A stretch of 59,468 nt of DNA from Bryobacterales bacterium (lineage in GTDB: Bacteria; Acidobacteriota; Terriglobia; Bryobacterales; Bryobacteraceae). The position numbers and the translations under genes were made by a program. The DNA lies in the NCBI GenBank assembly GCA_020847975.1, contig JADLBD010000207.1, forward strand, positions 1-59,468. Direction: 5' to 3'. Below the pieces are notes generated by a model that was not told the DNA's origin, searched no databases, and was given only the letters and a program-made list of their open reading frames with translations. How positions within the stretch are numbered: position 1 is the stretch's first letter; every line of letters starts with the position of its first letter. This document shows positions 34,092 through 42,784 of this stretch, in pieces.

Positions 34092-34230
34092 GGTCGCGCC
34101 CGCTGAACCGTGATCCTTCGCGCCTCCACCCATCCATCGCGCAAGATGAGGGAAAAAGCGTCCAACCTTTTTCGGGCCTGGGCGGCTACAGGCGGGAGTA
34201 GATGGGTTTGAGCGCGGGGTAGAGGGCGCG
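34092..34230. repeat. Direct repeat copy 2 (true xylB 3' end plus downstream)
   Basis: This contains the last 15 codons of xylB, about 60 bases of spacer, and an out-of-place stretch similar to the first eight codons of the gene at 32938. It is the partner of 32912-33058. Confidence 0.75.
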
Positions 34231-35655
34231 GTACGTTTCGTAAGCTCCCCGATAGGCATTGGAAGCCGGCTCGGAGCGGGTGACTTCGCGGATGGCGAGG
34301 CCGCAGGTTGCCTCGACAGAGCCGGTTTCGCGGCTGAGGGCGAGGAGGGCGGCGCCGTAGGCAGAGCCTTCCTGGGTTTCGAGCGTGGTGACGGTCTTTG
34401 AGAAGACGTCGGCCAGCATCTGGCGCCAGAAGGCGCTTTTGGCTCCGCCGCCGGAGACGCGGACTGCGCGGATGGGGACGCCCATGTCCTCGATGATGCG
34501 GAGGCAATCGTTCTGGGAGAAGGAGACTCCTTCGAGGATGGCGCGAATCATATCGGCGCGGGAATGTTTCGCGGTGAGGCCGACCCAGGCGGCGCGGGCG
34601 GTGGCGTCGAGGTGGGGGGTGCGCTCGCCCATGAGGTAGGGAAGCCAGAGGAGGCCATGGGCTCCGGCGGGGGATTGGGCGGCTTCGGCGGTGAGGGCGT
34701 CGTAGTCCGTGCCGGGGGCGAGTTGGTTGCGGAACCACTGGAGGCTGAGCCCGGCGCCCTGTGTGACGCCCATGACGTGCCATTTGCCGGGGACGGCGTG
34801 GCAGAAGGTGTGGACGCGGCCGAGCGGGTCGTAGGCGGGCGTGTCGGTGTGCGCGAAGACGACGCCGGAGGTGCCGAGCGTGCAGGAGACGATGCCGGCT
34901 TCGACGATGCCGTTGCCGACGGCGCTCGAAGCCTGGTCGCCGCCGCCGCCTACGACGGGTGTTCCGGGCTCGAGTCCGGTGGCTCCCGCGGCGAGCGTGG
35001 AGACAACGCCGGTTACTTCGGGGGATTCGTAGACGGCGGGCAGCCACTCGGCGGGAATGCCGAGATGTTCGCACATTTCCCGGGACCAGCGGCGGTTGAC
35101 GACGTCGAAGAGGGCGGTGCCGCTCGAATCGGAGACATCGCTGGCGAACTCGCCGGTGAGGCGGTAGCGGATGTAGTCCTTGGGGAGGAGGACGCGGCGG
35201 ACGCGGGCGTATTGGGCCGGTTCATTGTCGCGGACCCAGAGGAGCTTGGGGAGGGTGAATCCGGTGAGGACGGGATTGGCAGTGTAGGCGAGAACATTTT
35301 CCGCGCCGATTGTTTGATTGATGGAGTCCACCTGCGGCTGGCTGCGCTGGTCGCACCAGATGAGGGAGGGACGGATGACGTTGTCCGCCGCGTCGAGGAT
35401 GACGAGGCCGTGCATCTGTCCGCTGAGGCCGATGGCGCGGATGGAGGCGCCGGTGATGCCTGCCTGGTGGAGGACTCCGCGAACGGCGGCTTGGGCGGCG
35501 TCCCACCAGTTTTCGGGGCGCTGCTCGGCCCACAGCGGGCGCTGCATGATCATGTCTTCATGAGGAGCGGTGAAGTCTGCCTTCACTGCGCCACGATCAT
35601 CCACGAGGATGGCGCGGGTGCCGCCGGTGCCGATGTCGATGCCGAGCCAGTACAT
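34186..35655 (-). CDS. xylB: Xylulokinase
   Basis: The product is 489 residues from ATG 35655, normal for the family. FGGY kinase motifs appear in order: LGIDIGTGGTRAILVDD at the N-terminus, GLSGQMHGLVILD, WCDQRS, GGGDQASSAVGNGI and VSGGGAKSAFWRQMLADV near the C-terminus. It phosphorylates D-xylulose to xylulose 5-phosphate for the pentose phosphate pathway. GQMHGLV and the Asp in GGGDQ are the features I use to prefer xylulokinase over glycerol or gluconate kinases. It stands without xylose isomerase in this window. Its 3' end is duplicated 1.2 kb downstream. Confidence 0.88.
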   Translation of the reverse strand: MYWLGIDIGTGGTRAILVDDRGAVKADFTAPHEDMIMQRPLWAEQRPENWWDAAQAAVRGVLHQAGITGASIRAIGLSGQMHGLVILDAADNVIRPSLIWCDQRSQPQVDSINQTIGAENVLAYTANPVLTGFTLPKLLWVRDNEPAQYARVRRVLLPKDYIRYRLTGEFASDVSDSSGTALFDVVNRRWSREMCEHLGIPAEWLPAVYESPEVTGVVSTLAAGATGLEPGTPVVGGGGDQASSAVGNGIVEAGIVSCTLGTSGVVFAHTDTPAYDPLGRVHTFCHAVPGKWHVMGVTQGAGLSLQWFRNQLAPGTDYDALTAEAAQSPAGAHGLLWLPYLMGERTPHLDATARAAWVGLTAKHSRADMIRAILEGVSFSQNDCLRIIEDMGVPIRAVRVSGGGAKSAFWRQMLADVFSKTVTTLETQEGSAYGAALLALSRETGSVEATCGLAIREVTRSEPASNAYRGAYETYRALYPALKPIYSRL

Positions 35656-35685
35656 CAGCCGAAGATTATCGCACCTATCCGCTCT

Positions 35686-35777
35686 CCAGGGAACATTCGT
35701 CAATGGTCCCCGGAATCTTCGATGCCCGGCGGCTGCGCTCAAGGCGCGAAGCCGCGCGGTTAGCGCTCAGAACCGGA
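35686..35777. repeat. Degenerate dispersed repeat, copy B
   Basis: This aligns to 193-281; the block GCGCTCAAGGCGCGAAGCCG is nearly the same in both. It covers the gap between xylB and the TonB receptor and the last codons of the receptor. Confidence 0.5.
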
Positions 35778-38418
35778 ACTGCAACGTGAATTGGAAGGCG
35801 CGCCCGTCGTTGAGCGTGTTCGTAATCTTGCCGAAGGCCGGGGAGCTGAGATCGAAGTTCGGCTCGGCGAATTGGGGCGTGTTGGTGAAGTTGACCGATT
35901 CGGCGCGGAAGGTGAGGGTGCGCTCCCCCTGCACGACCCACGTACGGGCCACGGACGCATTCAGATTGCGAATGCCGCCGCGGCGGAATGTGCCGACGCC
36001 GATGTTTCCCCGCACGGCTCCCACGGGCATGAAGGCGAATGCGGAACGCGGCAGCAGGGCTACGGCGGTGTCCGGGTTCCCGATGGTGCGGCCGAGAATG
36101 GAAGGGTCCACGATATCGGGGCGGTCGCCGCTGGTGCCGTCGGCGTTGCCGAACCCGGGGGCATCCGAGCCTGAGATCACGGTGAAGGGCATGCCGGTCT
36201 TCGCGAGGAAAATCGCGGAAAGCGCCCAGCGGCCGAGCAAGCCTCGAGTGGCGCGATGGGCGCCGGGCCAGGCCGGAGTGGAGTAACGGAACCGCACCAG
36301 CGCCGCGTGCGATTGATCGAAGACGCTCGGTCCTTTCAGATCCTGCTGCACCAGGTACTGGTATTGCGGAAAGCCCTGCTTGGCATCGTCGCCGGCGGCG
36401 GTGTTGGTGTAGGCCGATCCGGTATCGATGGCCTTGCTGAACCAGTAGGAGGCATCCACGGTGAGGCCGCGCCAGGAAGGGATGACAAGCGTGGCGCGCC
36501 CCGCATCGAAGTAGGCGCGTGAGCCGTTAATGACGGGACGGACGTCGAAATAGCGGGAATCGGGCCGGCGGTCATTGATGGTAGCGGTGGTAAGGGGGAT
36601 GCCCGGCACATCCACGGCGCGATTGAGGTGCCAGAGCATGAGGAGCTTGTGGGTGCGGCTGCCGACGTAGCCCAACTGGAGGCGCCAGTTGCCGGGCAGG
36701 GGAGTTTCCCAACTGAAGTTGTACTGGTGCGAGTAGGGTGTCTTCAGATTGCGCGGAACGATGAATAGGGTGCTACGGCCGTCGGGGCTGATCACCGCGT
36801 TCCGGAGCGGATCGAGCAGGTCCGGCGCCTGCACCTCGATCTTCTGGAAGTCCGGCGGATTCCAGCGGAGTTGCTGGAAGGTTACAGGGAAGACTTCACC
36901 GTAGTGGAGTCCGTAGGCTGCGCGGATGATACCGCGGCGGGGAGGGAGGCGCCAGGCAAACCCGAAGCGCGGGGCGACGTTGTTGCAATCGCAGTCATAG
37001 GGGATGAGGGTGCGGTTGTTGACCTCATGCGGGGCAAGCATGGGTTGGTAGCGAACGCTGAAACTCAGCGTGAGATTCGAGCGGGCCTGCCAGCTATCGC
37101 CGGCGAAGTAGTGCTGCTCCCAATTGCGGAAGCCGCGGTTGACGTCGCCGATGCCCGTGGAATAGCGGCTGGGGACGCCGAGCAGGAAGTTGGTGATGGC
37201 GTCGCGGCCGAAGTCGTTGCGGAAATAGAAATTGCCGCGATTGCTGCTCACTTCGCGCCCGTTGAAGCGGAGGCGCGTCAGTTCGCCGCCGGCTACCAGG
37301 TTGTGCCGCCCGCGCCGCTGGCTGAAGAGGGCGGCGTAGCGGAAGCGGTTCTGGATGCGGTCGATGGGCACGTTCGAACCCGGCCCGAGGGTAGTGAACA
37401 CGGTTCCGATCTGCACCTGGGGACCCACCGCGTTCGGCTCGGGAACAAGCAGCGAGCGAACACGGTCCAGGCCGGCGGAAAGCTCCATGGTGGTGGCGGC
37501 GGACCAGGTGCGCTCCCAGGTGAGGCGGGCATTGTGCGATTTGGTGGTAGTGTCGGGATTCTGCCCGGCGACGAACTGAAAGGCCTCCAACTGCTGTGTG
37601 GTCCAGGCATGGCGGGCGGTGAGCCGGTCGCGGGGGGAGAGGATCTGATCGAGGCGGAGCGAAGCCGTGTCCGTGTTGATGTGCTGGGGCGAGTTGGTGT
37701 TGAGGGCGCGCGGGTCAATGTCGGCGCGGTTGGGGAGTTCCGCCGGAAAGGCGGCGAGGAAGCGCTGGATGACGGCGCGCACGCGGGTGCCGGCGGCAAG
37801 CGGGGTCCGCTCATCGGGGCGGGGAACCAGCACGTTGCCGTTCACGTTGCCGCGAATCTTCTGTTGGGAGCCGTCCAAGGTGAGGAAGGAGTTCTTCCAG
37901 AGCTTCGAGGTAAAGTTGAGGCCGTAGTTGTTTTCGTGGGCGGGCTTGACGCCGCCTACCTGAAAGAAGGAACGCGCTCCGAAGACGCTGTTGCCGTGGG
38001 TGGCGAAGAGCAGGCCGTGGACGCCGGTGACGTACTTCGACGAGGCCAGGTGCGGGAGAGCGGGCGGGGGGTTGCCGAACTCGACGCCATAATACTGGCG
38101 TTCGGGGCGAAACTCCGACACGATGGTGGCGGTGGTGCCGAGCCGGATGTGCAGTGCCTTGAGGGCGTTATTCTCGATGAGGTTGACTTGAACGTTCTCG
38201 TTGCGGCGGCTTTCGCCGGATTGCGTATTGGTGCGGCCGAGCAGATTCAGGTCCGTACGCGCGTCGCCTTGGTTGGCGGCGGGCTTGGGAGCCTCGGCGG
38301 GCTTCTCGAGTTTGGTCTCCTGTCCCGCGCACGTACAGACCAGAAGCAGCAATGCTGAATATGAAATTCCCGGGCGAAACAATACTGTAACGATACTGGA
38401 AGCACAGGGAAAAATCAA
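35767..38418 (-). CDS. TonB-receptor-like outer-membrane barrel without the usual N-terminal domain
   Basis: The product is up to 883 residues. The barrel half is typical of the family (LTLSFSVRYQPML, NVAPRFGFAWRLP, YSHQYNFSWETPLPGNWRLQLGYVG), and the chain ends in QFRF. It lacks the carboxypeptidase-like domain seen in the other three receptors and only traces of a plug remain. Its N-terminal section is instead Lys/Pro/Ala-rich, followed by NLIENNALKALHIRLGTTAT. No ATG is available: TTG 38418, three bases after the upstream stop, or TTG 38382, which gives a compact leader MFRPGISYSALLLLVCTCAGQ, must be used. It follows the SLH-protease gene directly, so it may serve a coupled export or attachment role in place of import. 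Confidence 0.78.
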   Translation of the reverse strand: MIFPCASSIVTVLFRPGISYSALLLLVCTCAGQETKLEKPAEAPKPAANQGDARTDLNLLGRTNTQSGESRRNENVQVNLIENNALKALHIRLGTTATIVSEFRPERQYYGVEFGNPPPALPHLASSKYVTGVHGLLFATHGNSVFGARSFFQVGGVKPAHENNYGLNFTSKLWKNSFLTLDGSQQKIRGNVNGNVLVPRPDERTPLAAGTRVRAVIQRFLAAFPAELPNRADIDPRALNTNSPQHINTDTASLRLDQILSPRDRLTARHAWTTQQLEAFQFVAGQNPDTTTKSHNARLTWERTWSAATTMELSAGLDRVRSLLVPEPNAVGPQVQIGTVFTTLGPGSNVPIDRIQNRFRYAALFSQRRGRHNLVAGGELTRLRFNGREVSSNRGNFYFRNDFGRDAITNFLLGVPSRYSTGIGDVNRGFRNWEQHYFAGDSWQARSNLTLSFSVRYQPMLAPHEVNNRTLIPYDCDCNNVAPRFGFAWRLPPRRGIIRAAYGLHYGEVFPVTFQQLRWNPPDFQKIEVQAPDLLDPLRNAVISPDGRSTLFIVPRNLKTPYSHQYNFSWETPLPGNWRLQLGYVGSRTHKLLMLWHLNRAVDVPGIPLTTATINDRRPDSRYFDVRPVINGSRAYFDAGRATLVIPSWRGLTVDASYWFSKAIDTGSAYTNTAAGDDAKQGFPQYQYLVQQDLKGPSVFDQSHAALVRFRYSTPAWPGAHRATRGLLGRWALSAIFLAKTGMPFTVISGSDAPGFGNADGTSGDRPDIVDPSILGRTIGNPDTAVALLPRSAFAFMPVGAVRGNIGVGTFRRGGIRNLNASVARTWVVQGERTLTFRAESVNFTNTPQFAEPNFDLSSPAFGKITNTLNDGRAFQFTLQFRF

Positions 38419-38421
38419 AGA

Positions 38422-41400
38422 TCAGGGCGTCAGGAGGCCGCGCATAATGAACACCGCCATCTGGCCGCGAGTGGTCGGATCGTCCGGGCAATAGGCGGAA
38501 GCCGAGCAGCCGCTGGTAACGCCAAGCTGGCGCATCTTCTGGATGAAGCTGAAGAAGGGATGGGATGCCGGCACATCGGTGAAGAACGCCGAGTTTGGGA
38601 AGAACAGCGCCGCGCCCGGTTGCAGGGCGAGCCGCGCCCGGACAATGAAGACCGCCATCTGGCCGCGAGTGACCGGGGCATCAGGGCAATAGGTGGTGGC
38701 GGTGCAGCCGGACGTGACGCCAAGCTGGCGCATTTTCTGGATGTACTTGAAGAAAGGGTGGGAAGCGGGTACATCCGTGAAGTACGGTCCCGGCTGGTAG
38801 TCGAAAGAATCGCCCATGAGCGCGCGGACAATGAAGACCGCCATCTGGCCGCGGGTGGTGGTGGTATCGGGGCAATAAGTGGTGGTGGTGCATCCGGAGG
38901 TGACCGCGTTGTCCTTCATCAGGCCGATGTAGGGACTGAAGGGATTTGAGAGCGGCACGTCCTGGAAGATCTGGAGAGGATTGGCGGCCGGTTGCAGCAG
39001 TTGGGTGAGAAGTCCGGCAATTTCAAGAGAGCCGGTGCGCGCGGAGTTCGCCGGGTTGGCGCTGGAGCTAAGACTGGCGTTGGCCGTGCCTGTGGCGGCG
39101 CCGCTGGTAAGCGTGGTCCATGAGGGTTGCGCAGTCGGGGTCCACGAACAGGAAGGCGTTGCGTTCACGGTAACGGAAGAGGCGCCGCCGGCGGCGGGAA
39201 CAGCGAGCGACTGTGTGCTCAAGGTGAAGGAGCAACCGGGTGGGGGCTGGTAGACATAGATGGTTGTTCCCGCAAGCGAGATGACCCCGGAGCGCGAGGC
39301 GGCGGTGGGGTTGGCGGCGGCAGTGAACGCGAGCGCGCCGCGGCCCTGCCCCTGGCCGCCCGCAGCGAGAGTGATCCATGGGGTAGTGCTTTGCGCGGAC
39401 CATGCGCAGAAGGGCGAGGAGGCATTGACCGGAATGCGTCCGTTATCGCCATCGGGCGCCACGGAGGCGGAGGTCCGGGTGATCTGGAATGTGCAGCCCC
39501 CGGGGTAGGTCACGGTTGCGCGAATCAGGAAGTTGCCCGCGGCGGCGGGCTCCTGGGAAAAAGTGGCGCCGTTGGAACTGGTGTAGAAGCGCGGCAAGGC
39601 GGGTGTAGTCGTGTCCGTATCGGCTGGATAGGTGTTCGCCGGATTATTCACCATCATACCGATCAGGAAGTCGCCGGAATTCAGGGTGATGCCGGGGGCG
39701 GGGAATGTGTTGAACGACCCCAGCTTGCCGATGGTCCCGCCGGTGGTCTGAAACGAGGCGCCGTTAATGTTTTGCGAGCCGCTGGGGTTGGCTGCCGCCA
39801 CAAGAGTCAGGGGCGTCCCAACTTGCAAGCCGTCGGAACGGTCCCCGAAATAGATCTCAATGCTCTGGAGCACTGCCGGGTACTTGGGCGGTGTAATGCG
39901 GCTCACGAAATAGGCGGTGGAGGTCCCAGACGGAAAGCCCCAACTATAAGCGGCGAAGTTGTTGTCGTTGGATACCTGCATTGGCCCGGCCGGGGAGATA
40001 CCATATCCCCGCAACCGGAAGGACTGCGATGGCAGGCTGGTGTCGTTGCCGGCGACGATCAAGGATGCCGCCTGAAGGCCCAGTTGAACGGGCGAGAACC
40101 GGACCGTGACCATTTGGCTGGTATTCGGCGCGAGCGAGAATCCGGAGGCCGAGTTCAGCACCTGGAATTGAGGGTCTGTCGTCGAGAGCGATGTCACGTT
40201 GAGCGTGCCGCTGCCGCCGTTGGTGATGGTGACCGTGGCATCCCGCGATGAGCCGGCGAGCACGTCTCCGAAGTAGGGTTGGCTCACTACGGCTTTCGGA
40301 GCAGCCGCGGGGAAATTGATGAGCACATCGCGAGTCAACCCGGCGAGTGTGATGCGGAACAGACTGTTGCCGGGAGTGGAGTTGGGAGTAGCGGCGCCGA
40401 CAAAAAGGTCGCGGTAGGTGTCCAACTTGTAGACCTGAGGACCGGCTGCTCCGCCCGAGACGACTTGCACGGCAGGAGTGGCGCGAATCGGGATGCCAAT
40501 GGCATCTGTGATGCGGAACCAGAACAGACTGCTTTGCGCGGAGCCGGCGGCAGGCGCGGGGTTGCCGACCGCAACCTTGACGAATTTCGGAGTGGAAGAA
40601 GCGACGCCATACCAATAGGGGATATGCATCTCCGAATTCGTAGCCGTACTACGGACGCGGACGTAGCCCTGATATTCGCCGGACGCCAGGCTCCCCGCCG
40701 CCAGCGTCAGGCTGACCGATGCCGATTGTCCGGAGGCAAGCGGAACACTGGCCGCCGATAGCGACGGGGTAACAAGGCCGTCGATGGATTGAATGGAAAG
40801 TTGCAGCGTGTCCGCGGAGGGACCGAGGTTGACCAGGCTGACGGACATGGTCTTGTTCACACTCGCCGCGCCCGGCCCGAAACTGAGCGACCGTGGCACG
40901 GCGGCGAGTGTTGTTTTCAGCGCCGCGTCCAGGTTCATGCGGCCGGCGCCTTGCTCCATTACCGGAGCAAGATGTTGCCCGTCCGGCATGAGTTGGGTCG
41001 CGCTGTTGACCAACAGCGAAAAATACTGGTCCACGGTGAGACCGGGACGTGCGGCCCGCAGAATGGCGGCGCCGCCCGCCACCATGGGGCTCGCAAAACT
41101 CGTGCCGCTTTGGAAGATGAACCGGTTGCCCGGGCTGGCGGCGTAAATGTAGTTCGCTACGGCCAGGAGGTCGGGGCGGATGAGGTAATTGGAATCCGGA
41201 CCGCGGGAAGAAAGATCGGCGACACGGTTCGAATTGACAGGCGTCGAGTTCCGGGCCAGGTTCAAGGTCGCAGACAGACCAGGCGATGAGTGAACCTTGT
41301 TGGCGATCGCCTGGCCGTCTGCGAATCCGATAGAAACCGAGGGAAGATTGACGTCGCCTGTGCCGTAGAGGGGCGGATCCTGATAGCCTTCAAGATAAAT

Positions 41401-42711
41401 GACGGCTCCGGAAGCACCAGCGTCGCGGGCGGCGCCAAGCATAGTCTGGAAGGTGCAGGTGGCCGTAGCGTGCAGCAGAGCTATTCGGCCGGCCAGGCTG
41501 CCGGCGGGGAGGGGGAGGCAACCATGGCCTGCCGGGTCGATATCATCCACGATCCCCAGAACGCCCGAGACTGGGCCGGACGGGAGCGCGTACGGGGGCA
41601 CCGGCGGGACTGCGACGTAAGAAGAATTGTCCGTGAGCACGGCAGTACCACCCAGCAAGCGGCTGTTGTTCGAGCCTCCCACGAGCAGGTTGTAATAGCT
41701 GGGGCTCGATCCGATGGTGAGCCGCTCCGGACCGTCGTTGGCGGCGCCGACGATCATCAACACCCCCATGGCCGAGGCGTGTCTCGCAGCCACGTCGTAC
41801 AGTTCGAACTCCTCAGGAGGAACGAGCCATGCGGCTTCCACTGACATGCTCAAGTTGATGACATCCATGCCGTCGGCGATGGCATCATCGATCGCCTTCA
41901 ATGCCACGTCGCTGCGGCTGATGCCACTGGTGTTGGCTGGGCCTTGTCCAGGCACGCCGACCTTGTAGGATCCGAGCCACGCACCCGGCGCCACGCCGGA
42001 GATGGTTGTGCCCTCGGGACCCTGAACCGGCATCCCGGCCGCCACCATTGCGACCGCCGTACCGTGGCCGACCTGATCCTCCAGATCAACGGCTGCCGGA
42101 TGCAAAGCCGCCGTGTAATTTCTCGCCACAATGACCTTACGGTTCGTCTGGCCGATATCGGCAACGTTGTCGTACTTGGGGAACCCGGCGGGAAGAGAAA
42201 GCGAAGGAGCCTGAAATGCGGGGTGAGTTTCATCGATGCCGGTGTCGATGATGGCGATCTTGACGCCGGCGCCGGCATTGGAGGAGCCTCCGATAGCCTG
42301 CCACACAGCGGGCACGTTCAGGAGCGGCAGGGCCTTGTCCATGGTGAACGTCATCTCGTGCACCGGGTAAACCTTGCGCACATCAGGATTCGTGGAAAGG
42401 CGCTTCGCCTCTGAGCCCGGTATCTGAAGGACCAGCGCGTTCACGACTGTGTCCATGGTATGGACCACTTGCTTATCCGGAATGGAGGCGGAGCGGCGAA
42501 AGGCCATTTGAGAGGCGCGTACCGCGCTCCGGCGCGATTGCATTGCGGCCCGCCGCGCCGAAAAGGCGGAGCGCGTTTTCATGGCGTACCGGGCAGCAGG
42601 TTCTTCTTTTAGCTCGACGATATAGACGCCGGGAACGGTTCCGGGCAACTGGCCGAATGCGGTGGTGGCGAGCGTGCACGCCGCGGTGACGAGAAGTAGG
42701 GTGCGTGACAT
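38422..42711 (-). CDS. Secreted subtilisin-like protease with PA, BACON-like and three SLH repeats
   Basis: The product is 1429 residues from ATG 42711 (ATG 42723 also possible). A signal peptide ends near residue 20. An inhibitor-I9-like propeptide (about 25-120) precedes the S8 domain, with Asp156 (IIDTGID), His216 (VGHGTA) and Ser538 (SGTSFASP). A PA insert (about 380-470) carries GRIALLHATATC. Next are an ASPM/choice-of-anchor-like segment, then two BACON-like domains with CSW-type motifs. Three SLH-like repeats end the chain, each with FTDVPASHPFF, VTSGC, YCPD and TRGQMAVFI. Asp, His and Ser are all kept, so it should be active. SLH repeats usually bind wall polymers, so surface attachment is likely. 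Confidence 0.9.
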   Translation of the reverse strand: MSRTLLLVTAACTLATTAFGQLPGTVPGVYIVELKEEPAARYAMKTRSAFSARRAAMQSRRSAVRASQMAFRRSASIPDKQVVHTMDTVVNALVLQIPGSEAKRLSTNPDVRKVYPVHEMTFTMDKALPLLNVPAVWQAIGGSSNAGAGVKIAIIDTGIDETHPAFQAPSLSLPAGFPKYDNVADIGQTNRKVIVARNYTAALHPAAVDLEDQVGHGTAVAMVAAGMPVQGPEGTTISGVAPGAWLGSYKVGVPGQGPANTSGISRSDVALKAIDDAIADGMDVINLSMSVEAAWLVPPEEFELYDVAARHASAMGVLMIVGAANDGPERLTIGSSPSYYNLLVGGSNNSRLLGGTAVLTDNSSYVAVPPVPPYALPSGPVSGVLGIVDDIDPAGHGCLPLPAGSLAGRIALLHATATCTFQTMLGAARDAGASGAVIYLEGYQDPPLYGTGDVNLPSVSIGFADGQAIANKVHSSPGLSATLNLARNSTPVNSNRVADLSSRGPDSNYLIRPDLLAVANYIYAASPGNRFIFQSGTSFASPMVAGGAAILRAARPGLTVDQYFSLLVNSATQLMPDGQHLAPVMEQGAGRMNLDAALKTTLAAVPRSLSFGPGAASVNKTMSVSLVNLGPSADTLQLSIQSIDGLVTPSLSAASVPLASGQSASVSLTLAAGSLASGEYQGYVRVRSTATNSEMHIPYWYGVASSTPKFVKVAVGNPAPAAGSAQSSLFWFRITDAIGIPIRATPAVQVVSGGAAGPQVYKLDTYRDLFVGAATPNSTPGNSLFRITLAGLTRDVLINFPAAAPKAVVSQPYFGDVLAGSSRDATVTITNGGSGTLNVTSLSTTDPQFQVLNSASGFSLAPNTSQMVTVRFSPVQLGLQAASLIVAGNDTSLPSQSFRLRGYGISPAGPMQVSNDNNFAAYSWGFPSGTSTAYFVSRITPPKYPAVLQSIEIYFGDRSDGLQVGTPLTLVAAANPSGSQNINGASFQTTGGTIGKLGSFNTFPAPGITLNSGDFLIGMMVNNPANTYPADTDTTTPALPRFYTSSNGATFSQEPAAAGNFLIRATVTYPGGCTFQITRTSASVAPDGDNGRIPVNASSPFCAWSAQSTTPWITLAAGGQGQGRGALAFTAAANPTAASRSGVISLAGTTIYVYQPPPGCSFTLSTQSLAVPAAGGASSVTVNATPSCSWTPTAQPSWTTLTSGAATGTANASLSSSANPANSARTGSLEIAGLLTQLLQPAANPLQIFQDVPLSNPFSPYIGLMKDNAVTSGCTTTTYCPDTTTTRGQMAVFIVRALMGDSFDYQPGPYFTDVPASHPFFKYIQKMRQLGVTSGCTATTYCPDAPVTRGQMAVFIVRARLALQPGAALFFPNSAFFTDVPASHPFFSFIQKMRQLGVTSGCSASAYCPDDPTTRGQMAVFIMRGLLTP

Positions 42712-42784
42712 GGGTCCTGTCATGTAGTGAGAGAACAGCGGAATGTATCACGGTGGTTTTGCATGTAGCCTGATAGATGCCGTC

